This document shows, one piece after another, positions 48,257 through 55,348 of a DNA stretch of 64,000 bases. The DNA lies in assembly GCF_016862515.1 (NCBI RefSeq), contig NZ_BONC01000034.1:1-64000 (forward strand), given 5' to 3'. The notes under the pieces are model-generated. The model was given only the letters and a program-made list of their open reading frames with translations, was not told the origin of the DNA and did no database searches. Source of the DNA: Asanoa iriomotensis. Its GTDB lineage: Bacteria > Actinomycetota > Actinomycetes > Mycobacteriales > Micromonosporaceae. Positions within the stretch are counted from its first letter, which is position 1. The number at the start of each line of letters is the position of its first letter. A program made the position numbers and the translations under genes.

Positions 48257-48826
48257 GTGGCCTCCTCTGCACCGCTGCGGGACGACTCGTTGCGCGCCGC
48301 CCTCGCGGAGGCGTTCCACTGGTTCGACCCGGGAGCGCACAGCGACCACCTGGTCAGCGACGTGTCCGGTTGGTGGCATTCGCCCTCGTTGTTGGCCTCC
48401 GTCGGTCCTGCCCTGGCCGACCTGTTCGCGGACGCCGCGCCGACGCTCGTGGTCTCGCCGGAGGTGACGGGCTTCCTGGTCGGGCCGTTGGTGGCGGTGG
48501 CGTTGGGCGTGGGCTTCGCGCCGGCGGTGAAGGACGGCGGCGACCGGCGGTTGGTCGACCGGGTGACCTGGGCGCGGACGCCGCCGGACTATCGCGGTCG
48601 GGAGCTGCGGCTGGGCGTGCGCGATCGGCAGATCCGCGCGAACGATCGGGTGCTGGTGGTCGACGACTGGGTGGCGACGGGTGCGCAGGTGCGGGCGCTC
48701 TACGACGTGGTGGCGCTGCGCGGTGCGACGGCCGTCGGGTGCGCGGCGATCGTCGACGCGTGCCCGCCTCCGGTGACCGCGGACCTGGGGTTGCGCTCGC
48801 TGCTGACGGCGGCGGATCTCGGTTAG
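48257..48826 (+). CDS. phosphoribosyltransferase-domain protein
   Basis: 189 residues from GTG at 48257, seven bases after a CAGGAT -10 box; ATG at 48248 would overlap that box. The PRPP motif VLVVDDWVATGAQV is near residue 135, as in type I phosphoribosyltransferases, with a hydrophobic core strand VVALGVGFAPAVK before it. It resembles adenine or orotate-type PRTases, but the base-specificity hood is not diagnostic. Its stop overlaps that of the convergent Nudix gene. Confidence 0.82.
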   Translation: MASSAPLRDDSLRAALAEAFHWFDPGAHSDHLVSDVSGWWHSPSLLASVGPALADLFADAAPTLVVSPEVTGFLVGPLVAVALGVGFAPAVKDGGDRRLVDRVTWARTPPDYRGRELRLGVRDRQIRANDRVLVVDDWVATGAQVRALYDVVALRGATAVGCAAIVDACPPPVTADLGLRSLLTAADLG

Positions 48827-49299
48827 CTCGGCGGGGCGAACCAGGCCTTTTGGTCTCCGGCCAAGGCCTGCTCGAGTCGCAGCTTGGCCAGCTCGTCGAG
48901 GGGCGGGTGGTCGTCGACCGGGAACCAGCCGACTTCGAGCGACTCGTCGTCGTTGACGGTGGCGGCGGTGGTGAGCGCGCGGCAGACGAAGGTGACGTTC
49001 AGGTATTGGGCAACGTCGCCGTTCGGATATTCGACCACCGGGCTGACGGTGACCGAGCTGATCCGCTCGGGCGCGACGCGCACCCCCGTCTCCTCGAAGA
49101 CCTCCCGCACGATCGCGGTGGCGGGCTCCTCGCCGGGTTCGGGGATGCCGGAGATCAACGACCACCGGCCGGTGTCGGCGCGGCGGCCGAGCAGGAGCTC
49201 GCCGGCGGCGTTCCGGACCACGGCGCTGACGCCGGGGAGCCAGAGGCGGGTGTGCCCGATGTGGGCGCGGATGTCGGTTATGAAGCGCGGGGTCGCCAC
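48823..49299 (-). CDS. Nudix hydrolase
   Basis: 158 residues from GTG at 49299, six bases after a TAGGGT box (leaderless). The complete Nudix box is present: GIPEPGEEPATAIVREVFEE followed by TGV (GX5EX7REUXEEXGU), near residue 50. Nudix enzymes cleave nucleoside diphosphates linked to another group; the substrate is not evident. The N-terminal WLPGVSAVVRNAAGELLLGRR strand is typical of small house-cleaning members. Confidence 0.9.
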   Translation of the reverse strand: MATPRFITDIRAHIGHTRLWLPGVSAVVRNAAGELLLGRRADTGRWSLISGIPEPGEEPATAIVREVFEETGVRVAPERISSVTVSPVVEYPNGDVAQYLNVTFVCRALTTAATVNDDESLEVGWFPVDDHPPLDELAKLRLEQALAGDQKAWFAPPS

Positions 49300-49377
49300 G
49301 GGGGCACCCTAAACGACCATTCGCGCAGCTAGAGCCAGCTACCACCCGGGGAGATCACAGACTGGTATAGCGCTATC

Positions 49378-49389
49378 TGCCATATCGCA
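49378..49389. promoter_or_regulatory. operator copy C of the Scr1/DUF397 region
   Basis: Core TGCCATATCGCA (minus-strand TGCGATATGGCA). Twenty bases around it are identical on the minus strand to copy B at 51 kb. A CAATAT -10-like box lies 36 bases further on toward the DUF6232 gene. Confidence 0.7.
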
Positions 49390-49459
49390 GACTGGCGTCT
49401 ACCGGAGAGCGATGTAGTTCGGGTGCAATATGTGTAGCCACACCCCGGGAGGAGGTCAG

Positions 49460-49909
49460 ATGCCCACCTACTATCCCGGTCCGGACGTGCGAATCACCGA
49501 CGAGGCGTTCACCGTCCTGGGCGATCGACCGATCCGGTTCCGCATCAGGGACCTGGTCGACCCCTATGTCGTCCGTGGCGACCGGCACCCCGCTGGAGTG
49601 GTGACCGGCCGCTTCGCCATCGGCACCGCGGTCGCGGGCACGGTGAGCTGGGGAATGCACGACTCCCTGGTCCTACACGTCGCCATCCTGATCGCGATCG
49701 CCATCCCCGTGCTGGTCACGGGCGCGTGCTTCCGTGCGGCACCGCGCACCTACCAGCTATGGGCCGTGCACGAGTCGGCGGACGTCTGCCTCTACAGCAG
49801 CACGCACCCAGCGCGGTTCGGCCAGGTTCGGCGGGCCCTGGTCAGAGCCGTGGAAGAGCAACACCGCCAGCGCTCGACAGCAACGTGGCTGCGCGAGATC
49901 GAACGCTGA
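49460..49909 (+). CDS. DUF6232-type membrane protein
   Basis: 149 residues, ATG at 49460 with GGGAGGAGG upstream. A short polar N terminus (TYYPGPDVRITDEAF) leads to two adjacent hydrophobic helices (about 60-100) and a cytosolic tail. The plan and the opening YYxxxDVxIT match the DUF6232 family often seen near Scr1/DUF397 regulators in actinobacteria (inference). The operator copy C upstream ties it to the adjacent regulator. Confidence 0.75.
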   Translation: MPTYYPGPDVRITDEAFTVLGDRPIRFRIRDLVDPYVVRGDRHPAGVVTGRFAIGTAVAGTVSWGMHDSLVLHVAILIAIAIPVLVTGACFRAAPRTYQLWAVHESADVCLYSSTHPARFGQVRRALVRAVEEQHRQRSTATWLREIER

Positions 49910-49923
49910 GCTGCCCCGATCGG

Positions 49924-49953
49924 CGCCGAGGGTGGACCGGCCCACCCTCGGCG
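49924..49953 (+). terminator. terminator after the DUF6232 gene
   Basis: Perfect 12-bp stem CGCCGAGGGTGG/CCACCCTCGGCG with a six-base loop. Confidence 0.88.
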
Positions 49954-49973
49954 TCTCAGCGTGTGCGCCAGCT

Positions 49974-50024
49974 TGCGATATGGCAGGTTGCACGATGGCG
50001 AGAAGGAACATCGCGGTGCATAAT
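49974..50024 (+). promoter_or_regulatory. operator copy A plus promoter of the XRE regulator
   Basis: TGCGATATGGCA core at 49974-49985, then a CATAAT -10 box at 50019-50024, 33 bases later. The whole stretch matches copy B (51064-51114) at about four of five bases, including GATGGCG, GAAGG and GTGCATAATG, with identical spacing. Confidence 0.75.
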
Positions 50025-50118
50025 GTTGTCCAATCCGCGCGTTCGGCTGACAGTTGCACCACTGACTTCCGTCGCCGGCAGCGACACCTTGGCCCGAGGG
50101 CCGGCGTATGCCCGACGC

Positions 50119-50144
50119 GCGCTCTCAACATGACAGGAGAGCGC
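50119..50144 (+). promoter_or_regulatory. hairpin covering the ribosome site of the XRE gene
   Basis: Perfect 8-bp stem GCGCTCTC/GAGAGCGC with a ten-base loop. The 3' arm contains GGAG (50136-50139), the only ribosome site before the ATG at 50150. Confidence 0.6.
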
Positions 50145-50149
50145 CCACG

Positions 50150-51010
50150 ATGGCCGACTCGCCCTATGTAGCGCGTCGTCGCGTGCGATTGGCGATTCGG
50201 CGTGCCCGCGAGACCAAAGGCGCGACCCAGAGCGAAGTGGCCGAGGCCATGGAGTGGTCGCTGTCCAAAGTGATGCGGATCGAGAGTGGCGAAGTCACGA
50301 TTTCGCAGAACGACCTGCGCCCGCTGCTCGCCTACCTCGGCGTCAAGGAACGCGCGAAGGTCGAGTCGCTGGTCGCGTCGGCAAAACTCTCCAAGCAGCG
50401 TGTGCAGTGGTGGGAGACCCCGCAATACCGCGAACTGCTGACGCCGTCGATCGTCCAGCTCATGGGCTTCGAGGTGGCCGCGCAAGTTACCCGCTACTTC
50501 TGTTCGATGGTGGTGCCCGGTCGCCTGCAGACCCCGGCGTATGCCCGCGCCATCATGGAGACGTTCGCCGGCGAGCTGACCGAGGAGGCCGTCGAGGCCC
50601 GGGTCCGGATGCGCGAGCTGCGCCGGGAGCAGTTCCTGTCGCCCACGGAGCACCAGGACATCTTCGTGGTTCTCGACGAGTCAGTCCTGCACCGCCAGGT
50701 CGGTGGGGCCGACGTCCTTCGTGAGCAGCTCGAACACCTGCTCGACCTGATCGGAGCACAACGGATCGCACTCCGGATCGTTCCGTTCAAGGTGCAGTCG
50801 CTGATCCCCATGTTCGCGACGTACGAGATCCACAACTTCGCGGACGGTGGGGAGATCCTCTACCGGGAGAGCGACACTCTCGACGAGATCGTCGAAGACC
50901 CGGAGAAGCTCAGACGGCATCGAGAGATCTTCGAACGGGTCTGGATCGGCGCGTACGACGAGACTTCATCGGCCGGCCTCCTCAAGGACCACGCCGACGC
51001 GCTACGTTGA
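50150..51010 (+). CDS. XRE-family regulator with DUF5753 domain (Scr1-type)
   Basis: 286 residues from ATG at 50150; ATG at 50108 would add 14 residues through the leader hairpin. A helix-turn-helix (about 10-70: TQSEVAEAMEWSLSKVMRIESG) precedes a DUF5753 sensor-like domain (about 95-275: VPGRLQTPAYARAIM, FVVLDESVLHRQVGG, IVPFKVQSL). This is the large partner of the Scr1/Scr2-type (xre/DUF397) gene pairs of streptomycetes, which can alter antibiotic production when overexpressed. Its own promoter carries the operator repeated four times around this cassette, so autoregulation is likely. Confidence 0.92.
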   Translation: MADSPYVARRRVRLAIRRARETKGATQSEVAEAMEWSLSKVMRIESGEVTISQNDLRPLLAYLGVKERAKVESLVASAKLSKQRVQWWETPQYRELLTPSIVQLMGFEVAAQVTRYFCSMVVPGRLQTPAYARAIMETFAGELTEEAVEARVRMRELRREQFLSPTEHQDIFVVLDESVLHRQVGGADVLREQLEHLLDLIGAQRIALRIVPFKVQSLIPMFATYEIHNFADGGEILYRESDTLDEIVEDPEKLRRHREIFERVWIGAYDETSSAGLLKDHADALR

Positions 51011-51063
51011 TCGACAACCGGTCTTCCCGTTTCGCGGACAGAACTAGTCCTGACGTGCCAACC

Positions 51064-51114
51064 TGCGATATGGCAGATAGCGGGATGGCGGGAAGGGATC
51101 TCGCCGTGCATAAT
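51064..51114 (+). promoter_or_regulatory. operator copy B plus orphan promoter
   Basis: TGCGATATGGCA at 51064-51075 and CATAAT at 51109-51114, 33 bases apart, as in copy A. It points rightward into a stretch with no clear protein gene. Six bases after CATAAT is ATG (51121). Confidence 0.7.
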
Positions 51115-51120
51115 GGACGG

Positions 51121-51174
51121 ATGACCAGTCGCCGCGGGGGCGGCAGGCTGTTACCGCCCCGGCTTGGTCCGTAA
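51121..51174 (+). other. 17-codon leaderless reading frame with GC hairpin after orphan promoter
   Basis: ATG at 51121, six bases after the CATAAT of promoter B, opens a 17-codon frame (MTSRRGGGRLLPPRLGP). A hairpin, GGGGCGG/CCGCCCC at 51137-51160, lies inside it. It could be a leader peptide/attenuator, a small RNA 5' end or the remnant of a duplicated regulator gene. Nothing proves translation. Confidence 0.35.
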
Positions 51175-51276
51175 TCGTTCGGTACGCCCGCCCCTCGGGC
51201 AACCTGCGCGTCCTGCGGACAAGGCCAACCCTGGCAACTTAGGCTGGCAGGGCAACTGGCTAGGCGAAGATCCGAC

Positions 51277-51528
51277 TCACCACCGCCGCGTGAAATCGCT
51301 GTGCCTCGCGTGCTGGTCATCTGATAGGAGCGCCATGGCGGCCTCAAGCGACTCACCTGCGGTGACGGGCTCTCCTGTCCGCCGCGGGGTCGGTCGCACG
51401 CAGCCTGCGTTCGCTACTCGCCACTTTGGAGCTCCCACCTCTTGGCCGGCGGGCACCACCACGTGGCGATACAGGCAAGGCGGCACCACAACCTCGTCGA
51501 TGACGCGGACAAGATCCAAAGGCGTCAC
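51277..51528 (-). CDS. possible small hypothetical protein
   Basis: 83 residues from a GTG with no clear ribosome site. Codon third positions are less GC-rich than in neighbouring genes (roughly three quarters). The sequence begins LDLVRVIDEVVVPPCLYRHV and ends in a polar tail; no domain is recognised. It lies in the 656-base stretch between the XRE gene and the first DUF397 gene, opposite in strand. It may be a real accessory gene, a decayed one, or chance. Confidence 0.3.
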   Translation of the reverse strand: MTPLDLVRVIDEVVVPPCLYRHVVVPAGQEVGAPKWRVANAGCVRPTPRRTGEPVTAGESLEAAMALLSDDQHARHSDFTRRW

Positions 51529-51667
51529 GAGATCTTCGATCGACTTCCGTGCTGCGCAACTATTTCGCCGCCGTGATCGAATACCGAGCCAACCGTGAGC
51601 CCAAAACGGCAGTTTGGCACGGCGTCACATAACTGGCATTCGCAATTATTGTGAGAAAGGTTGAACG

Positions 51668-51868
51668 TTGACGAACTCGACGACGGCGCCCAACTGGCGC
51701 AAGAGCAGCCGTTGCGCGACCGGAGCATGCGTCGAAGTGGCTGACGTGTCGGACGCCGTGCTGATGCGTGACTCCAAGACGCCCGAGGCGCCAGCGCTGG
51801 CTTTCGGCCGCCTGGGCTGGAACGATTTCCTTTTCGGCGTGAAGAATGGCGAATTCGACGCCAATTGA
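51668..51868 (+). CDS. DUF397 domain protein 1
   Basis: 66 residues from TTG at 51668, with AAAGG seven bases upstream. The DUF397 core is clear: NWRKSSRC, GACVEVADV, VLMRDSK and a final W-N-D-F block. DUF397 proteins are the small partners of Scr1/WhiJ-type XRE regulators. A degenerate form of the shared operator (GGCATTCGCA) lies at 51635-51644. A terminator follows, so it is transcribed apart from the second copy. Confidence 0.85.
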   Translation: MTNSTTAPNWRKSSRCATGACVEVADVSDAVLMRDSKTPEAPALAFGRLGWNDFLFGVKNGEFDAN

Positions 51869-51879
51869 GCGGCACTCGA

Positions 51880-51912
51880 GCGAGGCGCGCCGGAGGCAAT
51901 AGCGCGCCTCGC
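51880..51912 (+). terminator. terminator after DUF397 gene 1
   Basis: Perfect 11-bp stem GCGAGGCGCGC/GCGCGCCTCGC with an 11-base loop. Confidence 0.85.
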
Positions 51913-51946
51913 CCGACAGGGTTCGCCAGCGCAGTAACGGCATAAG

Positions 51947-51958
51947 CGGCATATCGCA
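51947..51958. promoter_or_regulatory. operator copy D upstream of DUF397 gene 2
   Basis: CGGCATATCGCA, ten of twelve bases identical to copy C (TGCCATATCGCA), 90 bases before the second DUF397 start. Confidence 0.55.
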
Positions 51959-52048
51959 TTTGTCCGGCGCAAAGACGTGGCATTCCGTTCCTTCTGTCCC
52001 GGCAGTTGCTTACGCTAACTTCTTGGGAACACAAGGAGGCTGGTTCAA

Positions 52049-52240
52049 ATGCCAATTGATCCGCCCAGGATTGAGTGGCGACGCAGGTGCGCCAGCGGCG
52101 CCTGTGTCGAGGTCGCCGAAGTGGGCCGATCCGTCGCCGTGCGTGACTCGAAAGACCCCGATGGCGCAGTGGTGCTCTTTACTCGCTCAGCGTGGAGCGA
52201 GTTCCTCACCGGTATCCGCCAGTACGAGCCGCGCCGCTAG
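52049..52240 (+). CDS. DUF397 domain protein 2
   Basis: 63 residues, ATG at 52049 with AAGGAGG eleven bases upstream. Core: RRRCASGACVEVAEV, VAVRDSKDPDG and TRSAWSEFLTGI. It is shorter at the N terminus than gene 1 (lacks the KSS). Probably a second small partner for the XRE/DUF5753 protein 1 kb upstream, with operator copy D ahead of it. Two DUF397 genes for one regulator raise the question whether they compete. Confidence 0.85.
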   Translation: MPIDPPRIEWRRRCASGACVEVAEVGRSVAVRDSKDPDGAVVLFTRSAWSEFLTGIRQYEPRR

Positions 52241-52437
52241 CCCGGTGCATCCGGAGCGACCCGCCGAATCGCTCCGTCATCCCCGCCCCAACCGCCGCCG
52301 GCGGAGATGACCCGAGATCAGTGCACATCGCAAGGTCACGAGGGCCCTGCGCTGTTGCGACGCCAAATCCGCCGACATTCGCGAAGCCGGTCAAGGCGCT
52401 CACCGCGACACCGCCGTCCGTCGCGCCTTGACCGCCG

Positions 52438-53679
52438 TTGCGCCTGCGGCCGTACTCTGGTGACGGCCGCAGGGAGGTCGTCGTCGAGACAACGGTCTGT
52501 GTCGTGGGTGGTGGCCCAGCCGGCGTTGTGCTGGGGCTGTTGCTGGCACGGCAGGGTGTCGAGGTCGTCGTGCTGGAGAAGCATGCCGACTTCCTGCGTG
52601 ACTTCCGCGGCGACACCGTCCATCCGTCCACGTTGAACCTGCTCGACGAGATCGGGCTCAGCGCGGCCCTGGCGGAGCGGCCCGGGCGCGCGGTCGACGA
52701 CCTGAGGGTCACCTTCGACGACGGCACGGTGCGGGTCGCCGACTTCAGCCGACTGCCTGGCCCGCACCGGCACATCCTCTTCCTGCCGCAATGGGACTTC
52801 CTCGATCTGCTCGCCGCCGCCGCGGAGACGTTGCCGTCTTTCACGCTGCTGCGCTCGGCCGAGGTGGTCTCCGTGCTGCGTGACGGTCCGCAAGTCGTCG
52901 GCGTGCGCACGGCCGATGGGCGGGAGGTCCGGGCCCGTCTCACCGTCGGCTGCGACGGGCGGACGTCGGCGGTGCGGGAGTTGCTCGGGCTGCGGCCCCG
53001 CGAGTTCGGTGCGCCGATGGACGTGCTCTGGTTCCGGCTCTCGCGGCGTCCCGACGAGCCGGCCGGGCTCGACATGCTGGTCGGTGCGGGCGGGCTGATG
53101 CTCTGCATCGACCGCGGGGATTACTTCCAGTGCGCGTACGTGATCGCCAAGGGCGGCTACGAGACCGTGCGGGCGGCCGGGCTCGACGCGTTCCGGGAGC
53201 GGGTCGCGGCGCGGGCGCCGCGGTTCGCTGACCGGTTGGGTGAGCTGGCGACCTGGGCCGACGTGCGGTTGCTGACTGTCCAGCTGAACCGGTTGCGGCA
53301 CTGGTCGGTGCCGGGCGCACTGCTGATCGGCGACGCCGCGCACGCGATGTCCCCGATCGGCGGGGTCGGCATCAACCTGGCGGTCCAGGACGCGGTGGCG
53401 ACAGCCCGCCTGCTCGGCCCGGCGCTGGCCGCCGGCACGCTGCGCGACGCCGACCTGGCCAAGGTGGAACGCCGGCGCCGCTTTCCGACCGTGGTCACCC
53501 AGGGCGCGCAACGGCTGGCCCAACGCCGGGTGGTCGACCCGCTGTTGGCGACGACCGGCGCGGTGAAGGTCCCCGCGCCGTTGCGTGTGCTGGACCGGAC
53601 GCCGTGGCTGCAACGCCTCGCCGCGCGGGCGGTCGGCCTGGGCGTCCGGCCCGAGCACTTCGTCAGTCGATCGCGTTGA
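52438..53679 (+). CDS. FAD-dependent monooxygenase (aromatic-hydroxylase type)
   Basis: Up to 413 residues. Rossmann FAD motif VCVVGGGPAGVVLGLLLARQG near the start, GCDGRTSAVRELLG (about 180) and GDAAHAMSPIGGVGINLAVQDA (about 300) are those of class A flavoprotein hydroxylases. The annotated start is TTG at 52438, without a ribosome site. A strong GGGAGG (52472-52477) is followed by GTC codons and no canonical start, so the true start is unclear. Substrate unknown; it stands alone next to the Scr1 cassette. Confidence 0.88.
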   Translation: MRLRPYSGDGRREVVVETTVCVVGGGPAGVVLGLLLARQGVEVVVLEKHADFLRDFRGDTVHPSTLNLLDEIGLSAALAERPGRAVDDLRVTFDDGTVRVADFSRLPGPHRHILFLPQWDFLDLLAAAAETLPSFTLLRSAEVVSVLRDGPQVVGVRTADGREVRARLTVGCDGRTSAVRELLGLRPREFGAPMDVLWFRLSRRPDEPAGLDMLVGAGGLMLCIDRGDYFQCAYVIAKGGYETVRAAGLDAFRERVAARAPRFADRLGELATWADVRLLTVQLNRLRHWSVPGALLIGDAAHAMSPIGGVGINLAVQDAVATARLLGPALAAGTLRDADLAKVERRRRFPTVVTQGAQRLAQRRVVDPLLATTGAVKVPAPLRVLDRTPWLQRLAARAVGLGVRPEHFVSRSR

Positions 53680-53767
53680 GCGTGATGCCGGCCTGGGCAG
53701 CGGTGGGCAGCCAGACCAGCAGCCCGGTCACCGCCGCGGCGATGACCAGGCGGACGAGGTTGCGCAT
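53663..53767 (-). CDS. 34-residue candidate secreted peptide
   Basis: ATG at 53767 with GAGGAGGAG upstream at ideal spacing. The peptide is a basic start (MRNLVRLV), a hydrophobic core (IAAAVTGLLVWL), a signal-peptidase-like site (PTAAQA) and a remaining tail GITLNAID. So the product looks like a signal peptide releasing an octapeptide. Its 3' end overlaps the FAD-oxidase gene by 17 bases, antisense. It lies 64 bases downstream of the hypothetical gene at 53832-54371 on the same strand. Confidence 0.55.
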   Translation of the reverse strand: MRNLVRLVIAAAVTGLLVWLPTAAQAGITLNAID

Positions 53768-53831
53768 GACTCCTCCTCGAGCTTCCCGATAGGACACTGG
53801 GGATTCGTGGCGAAGGTCGCGAAGGATTGGC

Positions 53832-54371
53832 TCAATGCACCATCGCCTCGTAGGCGTCGCCGGCGTCGCTGATCGGGCGGTAGCGGTCGTCGGCCGCGGC
53901 CGCGTGCAGGTCCGCGAGCAGGTCGGTCCCTGCGGGCAGCCGCAGCTCGGTCCGGAGGCGTTGGCGGGCCGCGTCGAGGTCGGGCCAGTCGGCGCGGATC
54001 TCGTCGTCCGCTTCGGCCAGCCAGGCGCGTAGCTTCGCCCCGCCGTCGTCGCCGAGTGGGTGAGCCGTGGCGTCGTGGATGCTGGACAGGCCGACTATCA
54101 GGGCCAGCGCGTCGCGCAGCGTTGTTGCGATCAGGCCGCCTTCGCCTTCGGAGCCCACGTAGACGACCGGGCGGTCGGCACCGTCGCCGGCCAGCATGAA
54201 CGCGCCACCGGCGGCGTCACCCGCGATCATCTCCAGCCGTTCGCCGCTGGCCAGGTGGACCTCCTCCGCGGGTCCGTTGTCCACACGGGACAGATCGAAG
54301 TCGAACTCGGCCAACGCCTGCGCGATCCAGGGCGTCGCGCGGATGTGCTCCAGCAGTTCACGGTCAGACAT
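53832..54371 (-). CDS. hypothetical protein
   Basis: 179 residues from ATG at 54371, seven bases after a TACGGT -10 box (probably leaderless). The protein is soluble and acidic. It has HLASGERLEMIAGDAAGGAF and PVVYVGSEGEGGLIATTL in the middle, then Asp/Ala-rich helices. The strand layout around VVYVGSEGEGG faintly recalls SUKH-type immunity proteins, but that is not secure. It is divergent from the PP2C-like gene and followed by the small peptide gene. Confidence 0.7.
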   Translation of the reverse strand: MSDRELLEHIRATPWIAQALAEFDFDLSRVDNGPAEEVHLASGERLEMIAGDAAGGAFMLAGDGADRPVVYVGSEGEGGLIATTLRDALALIVGLSSIHDATAHPLGDDGGAKLRAWLAEADDEIRADWPDLDAARQRLRTELRLPAGTDLLADLHAAAADDRYRPISDAGDAYEAMVH

Positions 54372-54447
54372 GCCCGCGACCGTACCCGGCTCCTGGTCTA
54401 GCCCTCAGGCTCTATCCTTCGGCCAGAGTGGGTGAGGAGGGGTGTCG

Positions 54448-55242
54448 ATGCGCGTGGCGATGGCCACCTCCGTGAGTGCGCCGGATGCGGTCAACGAGGA
54501 CCTCTTTCTCGCCGGCCCCGGGTTCGCGGTGTTGCTCGACGGTGCCGGGACGCGCGGGATCGAGGCGATCTGCCGGCACGGTGTGGCCTGGTACACCACG
54601 CGCCTCGGCGGTGAACTGGTTGCGCGCCTGGCGTTCGAGCGCGGGCCGCTCACGCAACTGTTGGGCGACGCCATCGAAGCCGTTGCCGCCACGCATCGGC
54701 ACACCTGCGATCTGGCCGATCCGAGCAGCCCGTCGGCGACCGTGGCCATTCTCCGCCTTGGTGGTGGTCGGGCGGACTACCTCGTACTCGGTGATTCGGT
54801 TCTGTTGCTCAATGGCTCTCGGGCGCTCGTCGTCGACGACCGCCGGGAGGTCGCGTTCCGGCAGCCTTATCAGGTTGTCTACGACGCCGCGGCCGAGGGG
54901 AGCGCCGAGTGGGTGGAGGCGCGGCGCGTCTACATCGAGGCGTTGCGGGCCAACCGCAACCAGCCTGGCGGGTTCTGGCTCGCCAAGGACGATCCGCGCG
55001 CGGCCGCTGAGGCGATCACCGGCACGCTGCCCATCGGCGAGGTCACCGACGCGGCGCTGCTGACCAATGGCGCCAGCCGCTACGTCGACCGCTTCGGCCT
55101 GGCCGACTGGGCACAGACGTTGCTCACGCTCAAAACCCTGGGCCCAGAAGAGATCATCCATCGGGTACGCGCAGCGGAACAGGCAGCCGGAGTGGTCCCC
55201 GACGACGCAACGGTTGCCCATTTGGCGTCGATCGCGAAGTGA
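54448..55242 (+). CDS. PP2C-like protein with substituted metal motif
   Basis: 264 residues, ATG at 54448 with GAGGAGG seven bases upstream. PP2C fold markers: VNEDLFLAGPGFAVLLDGAG (first metal Asp pair, near residue 20), ATVAILRLGGGRADYLVLGDS, and PDDATVAHL at the end. The motif that normally reads T-D-G-A-S is TNGASRYVD here (Asn for a metal-ligand Asp), so catalytic activity may be lost or altered. It could act as a sensor or pseudophosphatase. No kinase gene is adjacent. Confidence 0.82.
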   Translation: MRVAMATSVSAPDAVNEDLFLAGPGFAVLLDGAGTRGIEAICRHGVAWYTTRLGGELVARLAFERGPLTQLLGDAIEAVAATHRHTCDLADPSSPSATVAILRLGGGRADYLVLGDSVLLLNGSRALVVDDRREVAFRQPYQVVYDAAAEGSAEWVEARRVYIEALRANRNQPGGFWLAKDDPRAAAEAITGTLPIGEVTDAALLTNGASRYVDRFGLADWAQTLLTLKTLGPEEIIHRVRAAEQAAGVVPDDATVAHLASIAK

Positions 55243-55348
55243 CGGCCGGATCGAGGCCGGCGCGTCGGCCAGATCCGCGTCCGAGACGGACATTTCTGCC
55301 CACGAAGCCCTTGGCGCGACCTAAGGTCGCAGGTGAGGGGGCGCGATC

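Noticed and set aside
51164-51598. A 144-codon plus-strand frame between the XRE and DUF397 genes
   Set aside because: Starts at TTG without a ribosome site, uses many rare AT-ending codons and has a Ser/Thr/Arg-rich sequence with no domain; more likely noncoding or decayed.
49324-52240. Prophage or integrative element around the Scr1/DUF397 genes
   Set aside because: No integrase, excisionase, relaxase or flanking attachment repeats; DUF397 regulators are common chromosomal genes in these bacteria.
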